A DNA stretch of 64,000 nt from UBA7672 sp040398465 (GTDB taxonomy: Bacteria; Pseudomonadota; Alphaproteobacteria; Caulobacterales; Hyphomonadaceae), in contig JBBAUA010000016.1 of NCBI GenBank assembly GCA_040398465.1, forward strand, positions 3,712-67,711, given 5' to 3'. The notes under the pieces were generated by a model. It searched no databases, was not told where the DNA came from, and saw nothing but the letters and a program-made list of their open reading frames with translations. Both the position numbers and the translations under genes were made by a program. Below are positions 35,678 to 44,628 of this stretch, in pieces; positions within the stretch are counted from its first letter, which is position 1; every line of letters starts with the position of its first letter.

Positions 35678-36712
35678 TTGCAGACGCGGACCAAACTTTG
35701 CGCAGTTGCGCTTGTACTTGCAATCGCTGCTCCAGTAGCGATCAGCCAGGTGTCGCCTGAGGCCGCCCCTGCGGGCCGCCTCCTGCCGACCACGGCGGCG
35801 ACCTATGCCGACTATCAGGCCAAGGTCTCGGACATCATGACCAAGGAGCTCGGCGGCGCCGCCGATCTCGAAAAGGCAATCGACACGTTCGGCGCCCCGA
35901 ACGTCGGCCAGCTCTCGGCCGGCTGGATCTCCTACTCGGGCATCCTCGCCGCGCAGCATCCGGACTTCGTCAAGGAAGTCCGCAACATCGACAACTACTA
36001 CGGACGCGAGCGCCTGATGCTCGGCCTTGAGCGCGACCTCGGCTACGCACGCACGCTGAAGGGCGGAGAGCAGGCGCTGCAGAACGTCCTCGCCGCCAAC
36101 ACGCGTGACACCAGCCGCCTGTCCAGCGCCGGCGCCTTCGTCAAGGAGCAGTCCTACAAGCTGCAGAAGGTCGGCTGGGGCAAGGAGCGGGTGAAGAACC
36201 CCGACGCCATCCTCCAGTCGATGAAGACGTCGACCCAGGCCTCAAAGCCGATCACCGACGCCGTCTCGAAAATCTTCGCCGGCCCCGATCTCGACGCGAT
36301 GCTTTCCACTATCGCAGTATCGCCGACCACTGCCGACAGCCTCTGGGACAAGTTCTCGGTCGTCGCGGTCAACGCTCCGGGCAAGGCGCTCGGCACGGTC
36401 TCCCCGGTTGCCGTCGCGCAGCAGGACCTCAAGATCGCGCCGCAGTTCAACGGCACAGCCAACCGCATGGTCACGCTCGCCGCGCTCCACGCGATCGACG
36501 CCGAGAAGACCAATGGCGAGCAGGTGAAGGCCACGATGTCCGACCCGATGTCGCGCCAGTGCCTCGAAGAAGCGCAGCAGTATCTCTATGGCTGCGTCTC
36601 CACCGCCTACACCCGCTACGAGCTTACCTTCTGCCTCGCCCGCCACGGCCTGCGGTTCGAGAACGACAAGGTCCGCTCGATGGGCAGCTGCTTCGCCGAG
36701 ATCTCGAAGTAG
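35678..36712 (+). CDS. Exported helical protein, TTG start, unknown function
   Basis: A 344-residue protein with signal peptide (QTRTKLCAVALVLAIAAPVA, cleaved after about AIS). The mature part is mostly helical, and its last 80 residues hold four cysteines (RQCLEEAQQYLYGCVST, LTFCLARHG, GSCFAEISK), suggesting two disulfides. The start codon is TTG, set by a strong GGGAGG five bases before it; no better ATG precedes the signal. I do not recognise a family. A strong terminator follows at 36740. It is divergent from the histidine kinase across 120 bases. Confidence 0.75.
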   Translation: MQTRTKLCAVALVLAIAAPVAISQVSPEAAPAGRLLPTTAATYADYQAKVSDIMTKELGGAADLEKAIDTFGAPNVGQLSAGWISYSGILAAQHPDFVKEVRNIDNYYGRERLMLGLERDLGYARTLKGGEQALQNVLAANTRDTSRLSSAGAFVKEQSYKLQKVGWGKERVKNPDAILQSMKTSTQASKPITDAVSKIFAGPDLDAMLSTIAVSPTTADSLWDKFSVVAVNAPGKALGTVSPVAVAQQDLKIAPQFNGTANRMVTLAALHAIDAEKTNGEQVKATMSDPMSRQCLEEAQQYLYGCVSTAYTRYELTFCLARHGLRFENDKVRSMGSCFAEISK

Positions 36713-36739
36713 CCTGACCTGATTGAACCAGACAAGAAG

Positions 36740-36774
36740 CCGCCCCGGTCGCAAGACCGGGGCGGTTTGCGTTT
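36740..36774 (+). terminator. Rho-independent-type terminator
   Basis: A perfect 11-bp GC-rich stem (CCGCCCCGGTC / GACCGGGGCGG, 36740-36750 with 36755-36765) closed by a GCAA tetraloop and followed by TTTGCGTTT. It lies 28 bases after the stop of the exported-protein gene and before the next gene's start. The T-tract is imperfect but the hairpin is very stable. Confidence 0.85.
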
Positions 36775-36814
36775 GAGCTTGCGGCCGCGCATTCCGTGCT
36801 AGGATGTGTCCGTC

Positions 36815-37579
36815 ATGCGGAAAGACATGTCGAAAGTGGTGATCGAGCGGCCCCGAACCGGAGCCGGCTGGCGCCGCAAGGGGCGGACAACTCCCCTTGT
36901 GGATGCCGACGACACACCGCTGCGTCAGCGCGTGCCGCCAAGGAAGACGCCCGGCAGCAAGAGCCTCAGCGACAACCTCGCGCCGCTACGCCGCTTCCTC
37001 GAAAGCAATGTCGGTCGGTCCTGGAACAAGGTCCATGCCGAGATCGCCGAGAATATCCAGCCAACGTCGACAGTGCAGAAACACGCCCTCGAACATGTCG
37101 ACGACTTCGTCGCAACCCGGACCCGCATGAAGGACGACGAGGTTTATGTGACGATGGGGCGGTTCGGCGGACCGTTCCAGCCGGTCAAGGACTCATGGGC
37201 GCTGCTCTACGTCCACCCGAAGACGGGCAAGCTGATGCGGAACCGGCACTACCGCACGCCGCCGCCCGGCCGCGCAAAAGCGCAGGTGCTGATCGCCGAT
37301 CGCCGCCGCGACCTTGGCCCATTGCGCCAGGCGCATCTCTTCGGCGACGGCGCCTGGTGGGATGTCGTTCTCGAACCCAACCCTGTCCGCAAGGAAGTCG
37401 CGCGCGAACGCAAGGGCGCGGCCCCAGCCAAGCGAACGCCGCTTCCGTTCGAGGATGTCGTGCTGGCGCGAGGGCTTTCAGACATGACGCCCGACCGCCT
37501 CTATGGCCGGACGGGCGTACACGCCGTATCCGCGAGGCGCCTGACGAAGGCTGAGCGCAAGAAATTCGACCTGCCGTAG
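36815..37579 (+). CDS. Basic soluble protein, unknown function
   Basis: A 254-residue protein rich in Arg/Lys, without signal or membrane segments. It opens MRKDMSKVVIERPRTGAGWR and carries SLSDNLAPLRRFLESNVGRS followed by WNKVHAEIAENI and VQKHALEHVDDFV. A middle strand region is YVHPKTGKLMRNRHYRTPP. I have a vague memory of similar ORFs in unrelated bacteria, opening with a KVV.ERPR motif, but cannot name a family. The high basicity allows nucleic-acid binding; this is speculation. GTG 36806 is an alternative start. Confidence 0.65.
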   Translation: MRKDMSKVVIERPRTGAGWRRKGRTTPLVDADDTPLRQRVPPRKTPGSKSLSDNLAPLRRFLESNVGRSWNKVHAEIAENIQPTSTVQKHALEHVDDFVATRTRMKDDEVYVTMGRFGGPFQPVKDSWALLYVHPKTGKLMRNRHYRTPPPGRAKAQVLIADRRRDLGPLRQAHLFGDGAWWDVVLEPNPVRKEVARERKGAAPAKRTPLPFEDVVLARGLSDMTPDRLYGRTGVHAVSARRLTKAERKKFDLP

Positions 37580-37639
37580 CCCAACACGACTGGAACCCTA
37601 CTGACATTCCCTGTCAGCACGCCATGCTAGAGCGCCGCC

Positions 37640-38527
37640 ATGGTCAAACCGCTTCCACCGCTCAACGCCATCGGCGCCTTCGAGGTCGCCTCGCGCCACC
37701 TCAACCTGTCGCGCGCTGCTGAAGAGCTCGGCGTCGCGCAGGGCGCGATCTCGAAACAGGTCATCGCGCTGGAGGAGTTCATCGGCATCCAGCTCTTCGC
37801 GCGCGAGCCGAGCGGGCTGCAGCTGACCGCCGAAGGCGGCAATCTCAAGGAAGCCATCGCCCCCGCCTTCACCACCCTTTCCGACGCCTTCGGCCGTTAC
37901 TCGCGCCGCCCGCCGCGCTCCAACACGATCCGCATCTCAACCGTCGCATCCTTCGCTTCAAACTTCCTCGTGCCGCGCCTCGCGAAATTCACCGAGCGCC
38001 TCCCCGGCTGCGACCTGGAATTCCTGACCTCCATCCGCCTCGTCGATCTCGCACGCGAGGAGTTCGACATCGCTGTCCGCTACGGTCCGGGCGACTGGGA
38101 TGGCGTCGTGGCAACGCCCCTGTCAGATGGCCTGCTGATCCCCGTCTGCGCGCCAGAAATCATGCAGCGCGCCAATGGTGATCTCGCCACGCTGCTCGCC
38201 GGCAACCGCCGCATCCAGTCCGCGTCATGGAATGAGTGGCGCGCGTGGACCGATGCCGCGGGCGTACACCTGTCCGCCGTCACGCCCACTTTCGCGATGG
38301 AAGAGTTCTCCGTCGCCATCGCCGGCGCGCTGACGGGCGCGGGCCTCGCCCTTGTCCCCGACATCCTGGTGAAGGACCGGCTGGCCCGTGGCGAACTCGT
38401 GCAGTTCTCATCCGTCACCGTGAAGACCGGCTACGCCTATCACGTCGTTCACGCGCCCAACGCCCTGCGGCGCCCCGTCGTGCGCGATGTCATCGCGTGG
38501 CTGCGCGACGAGGCCGCCGGCGCATAG
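37640..38527 (+). CDS. LysR-family transcriptional regulator (GcvA-like)
   Basis: A 295-residue LysR-type regulator. The N-terminal winged HTH is LPPLNAIGAFEVASRHLNLS, AAEELGVAQGAISKQVIALE and a QLFAREPSGLQLTAEG wing, as in the GcvA subgroup. The effector domain includes LVPRLAKFTERLPGCDLEFL and VDLAREEFDIAVRYGPGDW. It is a paralogue of the regulator at 39180 (same HTH sequence style and IRTA-like RRPPRSN motif). The coinducer and targets are unknown. The UrcA gene between the two regulators is one candidate target. Confidence 0.88.
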   Translation: MVKPLPPLNAIGAFEVASRHLNLSRAAEELGVAQGAISKQVIALEEFIGIQLFAREPSGLQLTAEGGNLKEAIAPAFTTLSDAFGRYSRRPPRSNTIRISTVASFASNFLVPRLAKFTERLPGCDLEFLTSIRLVDLAREEFDIAVRYGPGDWDGVVATPLSDGLLIPVCAPEIMQRANGDLATLLAGNRRIQSASWNEWRAWTDAAGVHLSAVTPTFAMEEFSVAIAGALTGAGLALVPDILVKDRLARGELVQFSSVTVKTGYAYHVVHAPNALRRPVVRDVIAWLRDEAAGA

Positions 38528-38692
38528 CGCCGCGCGAACGTCCGCGCGCAAGCCCGCCACTGCAATTACCCGCCACTACTTTTGCTCATGGCCCATGATC
38601 GTCCTTGTCGATTCCAGCGGACTCAAAACTCATGCATCACGAACTCAGGTCCGCAATCAGACGGGCCGGAAAAAGTAGAGGTTTGGCTCCCC

Positions 38693-39049
38693 ATGATTAC
38701 CCAGCAGAAGAAGACCAACCACAAGAAAACCGCCCTGAAAGTCTACGCGGCCCCGCTCGTCGTGCTCGTCCTGGCAAGCGCGTTCGCAACGCCGGCGGCC
38801 TCCGCCGACGCAAAGCAGCGCGGATACCGCACGGTACAAACGACGTTCCACTACGATGCGGATGCGACCGCCGAGCAGATCTACGGCAAGCTCCGCAAAC
38901 TCGCCGACCGCATGTGTGTCACCAAGGGGCCGAGGCCCCTTTCGCTCCACCAGGCTGACGAGGCGTGCATCGCCAGCGCGATGAAAGACGGCGTCAGCCG
39001 CATCGGAAGAACCGGCATCGCCGCCCTGCACAGCCGCAACGCCGACTAG
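38693..39049 (+). CDS. UrcA family exported protein
   Basis: A 118-residue small secreted protein with a basic start and signal peptide (KTALKVYAAPLVVLVLASAF, cleaved about ASA-DA). The mature part fits the UrcA family of alphaproteobacteria: TTFHYDADATAEQIYGKLRK, LADRMCVTKG and ADEACIASAMKDGV, with two conserved Cys probably disulfide-linked. The role is unknown; similar genes are often found near cell-envelope or transport genes. The start at ATG 38693 is chosen because upstream in-frame sequence has no signal. Confidence 0.75.
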   Translation: MITQQKKTNHKKTALKVYAAPLVVLVLASAFATPAASADAKQRGYRTVQTTFHYDADATAEQIYGKLRKLADRMCVTKGPRPLSLHQADEACIASAMKDGVSRIGRTGIAALHSRNAD

Positions 39050-39179
39050 TCCAGCAGCCCCTCTCCCGTCACTCCCGGGACAAATGGCCGGAAGCACGCC
39101 TGCTCCCTCTCTCGGCAGGCAACGCTTCCGGCCACGGGCTGTTAGCGCTAGTCTGGCGCCGACACGGATCGGCGAGCAC

Positions 39180-40067
39180 ATGTCGCGATCACTTCCACCG
39201 CTCAATGCCTTGCGGGCCTTCGAAGCCGCCGCCCGCCATCTCAGCTTTTCGCGCGCCGCCGAAGAACTCGGCGTGACGCAAGGCGCCATCTCCAAGCTCA
39301 TCATCGCGCTCGAGGATTTCGTCGGCGCGCAGGTCTTCGTGCGCGCGCCCACCGGCCTGTCGCTGACGCAACAAGGCTACACCCTCACCGAAGCGCTCCG
39401 CCCCGCCTTCGCGATGATGAGCGACGCCTTCGCGCACTATCATCGCCGCCCACCACGCTCGAACATCTGCCGCATCGCGACTCTGGCTTCCTTCGCGGGA
39501 CAGTTCCTCGTGCCCCACCTGCCGGCCTTCCGCGCAGCTCACCCCGACATCGAGATCGAGTTCATCACCTCCACCCGCCTCGTCGATCTGACGCGTGAAG
39601 AGGCGGCCCTTGCCGTCCGCTACGGCCTCGGCGAATACGAAGGCCTCGTCTCCACGCGCCTCGTCAAAGGCGTGCTCGCGCCTGTCTGCGCGCCATCCGT
39701 CTTCGTTGAACACGGCCAGGCCGCAGAGCAACTCATCGCCGCCTACCGCCGCATCCAGTCTGCCGGCTACAATGAGTGGCGCGACTGGTCCGCCGTCACC
39801 GGCCACGCCATCCCCGACCTGCCGCCCTGGGTGATCGAAGACTTCCTCGTCGCCATCCGCGCCGCCACGCTGGGCCAGGGTGTAGCGCTCCTCCCGCGCA
39901 TGCTCGTGCAGGACGAACTCAGCTCCGGCGCCCTCTTCGAATTCTCGCCCACCCGCCTCGACGTCGACCACACCTACCACCTCGCCCACACGACTGCCTC
40001 TGTGCGCCGGCCATCCGTGCAGTCGGCGGCCGACTGGCTCAAGGCGTCGCTGGAGCATCTGAACTGA
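39180..40067 (+). CDS. LysR-family transcriptional regulator (GcvA-like), second copy
   Basis: A 295-residue paralogue of the regulator at 37640. The HTH is SLPPLNALRAFEAAARHLSF, AAEELGVTQGAISKLIIALE and a QVFVRAPTGLSLTQQG wing. Shared effector-domain blocks are RRPPRSN, FLVPHLPAFRAAHPDIEIEF, VDLTREEAALAVRYGLGEY and RRIQSA-YNEWRDW. ATG 39180 matches the HTH start; 32 more in-frame codons upstream look non-coding. Probably a duplication with diverged ligand specificity. Confidence 0.88.
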   Translation: MSRSLPPLNALRAFEAAARHLSFSRAAEELGVTQGAISKLIIALEDFVGAQVFVRAPTGLSLTQQGYTLTEALRPAFAMMSDAFAHYHRRPPRSNICRIATLASFAGQFLVPHLPAFRAAHPDIEIEFITSTRLVDLTREEAALAVRYGLGEYEGLVSTRLVKGVLAPVCAPSVFVEHGQAAEQLIAAYRRIQSAGYNEWRDWSAVTGHAIPDLPPWVIEDFLVAIRAATLGQGVALLPRMLVQDELSSGALFEFSPTRLDVDHTYHLAHTTASVRRPSVQSAADWLKASLEHLN

Positions 40068-40123
40068 CGCCACGGGCCACGACCCCAGTTGCCCTCCGCC
40101 CGCAAACACGCCATCTCCCCACC

Positions 40124-40543
40124 ATGACCGTCGCCGACCAAGCCGCCGCCCTGCGCGAGGACTTCGCCTTTCTCGATGAGTGGGAATCGCGCTTCACGCA
40201 TCTCATCGACCTCGGCAAGTCGCTGCCGCCGCTCAAGCCGGAGGAATACTCCGAGGCCAACAAAGTGCGCGGCTGCTCCAGCCAGGTCTGGCTCGTCGCG
40301 GAACCCTCGCCAGACAGCCCCGGCGCCATCCGCTTCCGCGGCGGCTCGGATGCGATGATCGTGGCCGGCCTCGTCGCCATGCTGCTGCACCTGTTCTCCG
40401 ACCAGCAGCCGGAAGACATCCTCGCCTTCGACGCCCCCACCTTCATGCGCGAGATCGGCATCGCCGACGCCCTAACGCCGCAACGCTCCAACGGCCTCGC
40501 CTCCATGCTCCAGCGCATCCGCGCGCACGCGGGCGAGGCGTAG
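40124..40543 (+). CDS. sufE: SufE family cysteine desulfurase activator
   Basis: A 139-residue protein matching SufE, which takes persulfide sulfur from the cysteine desulfurase SufS for Fe-S cluster assembly. Motifs are LREDFAFLDEWESRFTHLID, YSEANKVRGCSSQVWL (acceptor Cys about residue 51 in GCSSQVW), FRGGSDAMIVAGLVAMLL and a C-terminal SNGLASMLQRIRAHA. Length and motif spacing match the family. No other suf gene is nearby. Confidence 0.92.
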   Translation: MTVADQAAALREDFAFLDEWESRFTHLIDLGKSLPPLKPEEYSEANKVRGCSSQVWLVAEPSPDSPGAIRFRGGSDAMIVAGLVAMLLHLFSDQQPEDILAFDAPTFMREIGIADALTPQRSNGLASMLQRIRAHAGEA

Positions 40544-40755
40544 GACCAAGCCGCGCCAACGCGCTCTCCCCCCCTCCCATCGTAGGCATCCGCCAGCGCG
40601 TCAAGCGCCTGCGCCACCACGCCATGAACCTCGGCCTGCGAAATCCCGAAGCGCTTCTTCAGCGCCAGCAGCGACTCCGCCGCAACCTCCATCCGCAGCT
40701 CACGCTAACGCCTGGATCCCCGTCACTTTCCAGCGCCTCTGCCGCGGCGCGGCGA

Positions 40756-40773
40756 CCGTCACAAATGCTTCGC
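40756..40773 (+). promoter_or_regulatory. Possible Pho box upstream of pstS
   Basis: CCGTCAC-AAAT-GCTTCGC lies 63 bases before the pstS start. It has the 7-4-7 layout of a PhoB site (CTGTCAT-N4-CTGTCAT). The first half matches well (five of seven); the second half is poor. Its position before a phosphate operon is the main argument. Confidence 0.3.
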
Positions 40774-40836
40774 AGAACGGGTGATAGAGCCATCCCGATA
40801 TAGCGCGCCGGCCAGAAGGCCGAGGGAGCCCCGTCC

Positions 40837-41883
40837 GTGCTGATCCAGTTCGTCCGCCGCCTCAAACTGGCCCTGGCCGCAGCCGTGCTCGTCGCCATTC
40901 CGGCGCACGCGCAGGACATCACCGGCGCCGGCGCCACATTCCCCGCGCCGATCTATTCCAGCTGGGGCGAGGACTACGCAAAGGCCGGCGGCTCGCGCCT
41001 CAACTACCAGGCCCTCGGCTCGGGCGCGGGCGTCACGCAGATCATCAACCGCACCGTCGATTTCGGCGCCTCGGATTCGCCCGTCGCGCCCGAGCGGCTG
41101 GAGAAGGAACAGCTGCTGCAATTCCCCGCCGTCATCGGCGCCGTGGTGGTGATCGTGAACGTCCCCGGCGTCGACGGCACCAAGATCAAACTCACCGGCG
41201 ACGTGCTCGGCGAGATCTATGTCGGCCGCATCCGCCTCTGGGACGACCCGAAGATCACCGCTCTCAACCCGGGCCTCAAGCTGCCGAAGATCCCGATCTC
41301 GCCCGCCTATCGCGCGGACTCGTCCGGCACCACCAGCATCTTCACCAAATACCTTTCGTCCGTGAGCCCCCTCTTCAAGGAGCGCACCGGCGCCGGCAAC
41401 TCCGTCGCATGGCGCACCGGCCTTGGCGCTCCCGGCAATGCAGGCGTCGCCGCCGCCGTGAAGAACATCAAGGGCGGCATCGGGTACGTCGAATTCGCCT
41501 ACGCAGCCGAGAACGGCATGCAGGCGCTGCAGCTCGCCAACGGCTCGGGCAAGTTCGTGACGCCCACCGTGCCCGGCTTCCTCCAAGCCGCCGAACAGGC
41601 CGACTGGGACAACGCCAAGAACATGGCCGCCACCATGCTCAACATGCCCGGCGACAATTCCTGGCCCATCGTCTCGGCCACCTACATCCTCGTGCCGCGC
41701 AACCCGAAGGACCCCGCCCGCACACAGAGCGTGCTGAAATATGTCGACTGGTCTTTCCGTAATGGCGCCGCCACTGCCGACCGCCTCCACTACATCATGC
41801 TGCCCACCGCCGTGCAGGACCGCGTCCGCGCGCAATGGGCCACACTCGCTTCCGCCGGCAAGCCTCTCTGGCCGGCAAACTGA
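40837..41883 (+). CDS. pstS: Phosphate ABC transporter substrate-binding protein
   Basis: A 348-residue periplasmic phosphate-binding protein. The signal peptide (KLALAAAVLVAIPAHA, cleaved before QDI) is followed by ITGAGATFPAPIYSSWGEDY, the PstS hallmark. GSGAGVTQIINRTVDFGASD and RADSSGTTSIFTKYL contact phosphate in homologues. It captures phosphate and delivers it to PstCA. The start is GTG 40837 with GAGGGAG about ten bases before it. First gene of pstSCAB; pstC starts eight bases after its stop. Confidence 0.93.
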   Translation: MLIQFVRRLKLALAAAVLVAIPAHAQDITGAGATFPAPIYSSWGEDYAKAGGSRLNYQALGSGAGVTQIINRTVDFGASDSPVAPERLEKEQLLQFPAVIGAVVVIVNVPGVDGTKIKLTGDVLGEIYVGRIRLWDDPKITALNPGLKLPKIPISPAYRADSSGTTSIFTKYLSSVSPLFKERTGAGNSVAWRTGLGAPGNAGVAAAVKNIKGGIGYVEFAYAAENGMQALQLANGSGKFVTPTVPGFLQAAEQADWDNAKNMAATMLNMPGDNSWPIVSATYILVPRNPKDPARTQSVLKYVDWSFRNGAATADRLHYIMLPTAVQDRVRAQWATLASAGKPLWPAN

Positions 41884-41890
41884 GGTCCCC

Positions 41891-42853
41891 ATGAACACCC
41901 CCGCCACCCCGGCGATCGGCGCCCGCAAGGTCCACCTCGGCGACACCACCTTCCGCATCAGCCTCTATGCGGCCGGCGCCGTTGTGGTGATCGTGCTGCT
42001 CTCGATCCTCGCCATCATGTTCATGGGCGGCAAGCTCGCCTTCGACACGTTCGGCCTCGGCTTCATCTGGGGCACGGAGTGGAACCCCGTCACGCAGATC
42101 TACGGCGCGCTCCCCGCCATCACCGGCACGCTGGTCACCGCCATCCTGGCGCTCTGCATCGCATGGCCCATCGGCTTCGGCATCGCCTTCTTCCTCACCG
42201 AGATCTGTCCCGATAGAATCCGCACGCCCCTCGGCGTCGCGATCGAACTACTCGCGGCGGTGCCCTCCATCGTCTACGGCATGTGGGGCTTCTTCGTGCT
42301 CGCCCCCTTCATGTCGGAATACGTCCAGCCCTGGCTGACGCAGACCTTCCTCTGGATCCCGCCCATCGGCGACAGCTTCTTCTGGTTCACCGCGCCGCCC
42401 ATCGGCGTCGGCATGCTCACCGCATCTCTCATCCTCGCCGTGATGATCCTGCCCTTCATTGCCGCCACCACACGCGACGTGCTGCTCTCGACGCCGCAAC
42501 TCCTGAAGGACGGCGCCTACGCCATGGGCGCAACCCGCTGGGAGGCGCTCACAGGCGTCGTCATCCCCGCCGTCCGCGGCTCGCTCTTCGGCGCTGTCTT
42601 TCTCGGCCTCGGCCGAGCCCTCGGTGAAACCATGGCCGTCGTCTTCGTCATCGGCAACGCCATCCGCATGCCCGACAGTCTCATGGCGCCTTCAGCGACA
42701 ATCGCCTCCGTCGTCGCCAACAACTTCCCCGAAGCCGAACCCGGCACGCTCGACCTCGCCGTCCTGCTCGCCCTCGGCTTCATCCTGTTCGTCGTCTCCT
42801 TCGGCGTCCTCGCAGTCGCCCGTCTCCTCCTGCGTCAGGAGCGCATGTCGTGA
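41891..42853 (+). CDS. pstC: Phosphate ABC transporter permease PstC
   Basis: A 320-residue inner-membrane permease. It has six helices, with the PstC-type WNPVTQIYGALPAITGTLVT segment and the ABC-permease EAA loop around EALTGVVIPAVRGSLFGAVF followed by GRALGETMAV. With PstA it forms the phosphate channel driven by PstB. Start ATG 41891 with GAGG upstream. Its stop overlaps the pstA start (GTGA). Length is normal. Confidence 0.92.
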   Translation: MNTPATPAIGARKVHLGDTTFRISLYAAGAVVVIVLLSILAIMFMGGKLAFDTFGLGFIWGTEWNPVTQIYGALPAITGTLVTAILALCIAWPIGFGIAFFLTEICPDRIRTPLGVAIELLAAVPSIVYGMWGFFVLAPFMSEYVQPWLTQTFLWIPPIGDSFFWFTAPPIGVGMLTASLILAVMILPFIAATTRDVLLSTPQLLKDGAYAMGATRWEALTGVVIPAVRGSLFGAVFLGLGRALGETMAVVFVIGNAIRMPDSLMAPSATIASVVANNFPEAEPGTLDLAVLLALGFILFVVSFGVLAVARLLLRQERMS

Positions 42854-43722
42854 AACAGCTCACCGCCGCCACCCGCGCCCGCTATTTCCGCCGCCAGCTT
42901 GTCGACCGCGTCATGGGCGGCCTTTGCATCGCCGCGGCCGGCGTCGGACTTATTCTTCTCGCGCTCATCCTCTGGATGCTTTTCTCGAACGGCCTCGCCG
43001 GCCTGTCGCTGGATGTCTTCACGAAGCCGATGTCCCAGCCGGGCTCGGGCGGCGGCCTCGCCAACGCCATCGTCGGCTCGCTGCTTCAGGTCGGCGTCGG
43101 CGCCATGATCGGCGCGCCCCTCGGCATGATGGTCGGCGTCTACCTCTCCGAAGTCGGCAAGGAGTCGCGCTTCGCCTCCATCGTACGCTTCGTGAACGAC
43201 ATCCTGCTGTCCGCCCCGTCAGTCCTCATCGGCCTCTTCGTCTACCAGATCGCCGTGCTGCCCTTCGGCGGCTTCTCCGGCCTCGCCGGCGCGATCGCCC
43301 TCGCCCTCATCGCCATGCCGATCGTCGCCCGAACCACGGAAGACATCCTGCGCCTTGTCCCCCAGGCCTACCGCGATGGCGCCATAGCGCTGGGCAGCCG
43401 CGAGAACGAAGTCGTCCGCAAGGTCGTCCTCCCCGCAGCCTTCGGCGGCATCCTCACCGGCGTGCTTCTTGCCGTCGCGCGCATCGCCGGCGAAACCGCA
43501 CCGCTCCTCTTCACCTCCCTCGGCAATGACATCTGGTCGACCGACATGACGCAGCCCATGGCCAGCCTGCCGATGGCCATCGTGCGCTACTCCAACACAC
43601 CCTACCCCGAATGGGTTTCGCTAGCCTGGACCGGCGCCATGCTGATCACCGTTGGCGTACTTGTCCTCAACATTGCTTCGCGCTTCTCCTACGCGGCCGT
43701 CGCCGGAAAGCAGGGGGGCTGA
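42850..43722 (+). CDS. pstA: Phosphate ABC transporter permease PstA
   Basis: A 290-residue permease partner of PstC. Motifs include SGGGLANAIVGSLLQVGVGA-like helix starts, GMMVGVYLSEVGKESRF, the EAA-type loop YRDGAIALGSRENEVVRKVV and the LAVARIAGETAPLLFT helix typical of PstA. It starts with GTG overlapping the pstC stop by four bases, so translation is coupled. Confidence 0.92.
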   Translation: MKQLTAATRARYFRRQLVDRVMGGLCIAAAGVGLILLALILWMLFSNGLAGLSLDVFTKPMSQPGSGGGLANAIVGSLLQVGVGAMIGAPLGMMVGVYLSEVGKESRFASIVRFVNDILLSAPSVLIGLFVYQIAVLPFGGFSGLAGAIALALIAMPIVARTTEDILRLVPQAYRDGAIALGSRENEVVRKVVLPAAFGGILTGVLLAVARIAGETAPLLFTSLGNDIWSTDMTQPMASLPMAIVRYSNTPYPEWVSLAWTGAMLITVGVLVLNIASRFSYAAVAGKQGG

Positions 43723-43723
43723 T

Positions 43724-44590
43724 ATGGTCGCCGCCATGACCACCGAGACGCCTCAGCCCGCCGCACGCTCATCGCGCAGCACCCCCATGGCCGCGCCCAC
43801 CGTCACGGCGTCCAGCGCCGCAGCCGCAGCAGCCCCCACGCGCATCCGCCTCGAACACATCAACGCCTTCTACGGCCAGAAGCAGGCCCTGTTCGACGTC
43901 AATCTCGACATCCCCGACAACACCGTCACCGCCTTCATCGGCGCCTCGGGCTGCGGCAAGTCCACACTGCTCCGCTGCCTCAACCGCATGAACGACACCA
44001 TCCCCGGCGCGCGCGTCGACGGCGCGATACAGATGGATGGCACCGACATCAACTCGCCCGGGATCGATCCCGTTCAGGTCCGCACGCGCATCGGCATGGT
44101 GTTCCAGAAGCCGAACCCGTTCCCGATGTCGATCTATGACAACATCGCCTACGGCCCACGCGCCCACAAACTCTACGGCTCGAAAGCCGAGCTCGACGAA
44201 CTCATCGAGAAATCCCTCCGCCGCGCCGCCCTCTGGGAAGAAGTGAAGGACCGCCTCAACAAGTCCGGCCTTGGCCTCTCCGGCGGCCAGCAGCAGCGCC
44301 TCGTCATCGCGCGCACGCTCGCCGTCTCGCCCGCCGTCATCCTGATGGACGAACCCTGCTCGGCCCTCGACCCCATCGCCACCGCGCACATCGAGGCGTT
44401 GATAGACCAGCTGCGCGAACACACCTGCATCGTCATCGTCACCCACTCAATGGCGCAGGCCGCCCGCGTCTCGCAACGCACGGCCTTCTTCCACATGGGC
44501 AAGCTGATCGAGTCCGGCCCCACCGACCAGATCTTCACCATGCCCAAGCTCGACCAGACGCAGGACTACATCACCGGCCGCTTCGGCTGA
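43724..44590 (+). CDS. pstB: Phosphate ABC transporter ATPase PstB
   Basis: A 288-residue ABC ATPase powering phosphate import. It has Walker A GASGCGKST, the PstB-specific LNRMNDTIPGARVDG, Q-loop MVFQKPNPFPMSIYDNIAYG, signature LSGGQQQRLVIAR and Walker B VILMDEPCSALDPIA. The first 35 residues are an unusual low-complexity Ser/Thr/Ala extension (TTETPQPAARSSRSTPMAAP) absent from standard PstB (about 250 residues); an ATG further in may be the true start. Last gene of the operon. The usual phoU does not follow; a convergent thioesterase does. Confidence 0.93.
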   Translation: MVAAMTTETPQPAARSSRSTPMAAPTVTASSAAAAAAPTRIRLEHINAFYGQKQALFDVNLDIPDNTVTAFIGASGCGKSTLLRCLNRMNDTIPGARVDGAIQMDGTDINSPGIDPVQVRTRIGMVFQKPNPFPMSIYDNIAYGPRAHKLYGSKAELDELIEKSLRRAALWEEVKDRLNKSGLGLSGGQQQRLVIARTLAVSPAVILMDEPCSALDPIATAHIEALIDQLREHTCIVIVTHSMAQAARVSQRTAFFHMGKLIESGPTDQIFTMPKLDQTQDYITGRFG

Positions 44591-44628
44591 TCCGGGACGG
44601 CAGGCTCTCTCAACATCACCGCCGCTCT

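Noticed and set aside
40544..40692. Minus ORF starting MEVAAESLLALKKRFGISQA after sufE
   Set aside because: The first 45 residues look protein-like, but the frame then runs antisense through sufE without a stop and there is no ribosome site. It may be a relic; too uncertain to list as a gene.
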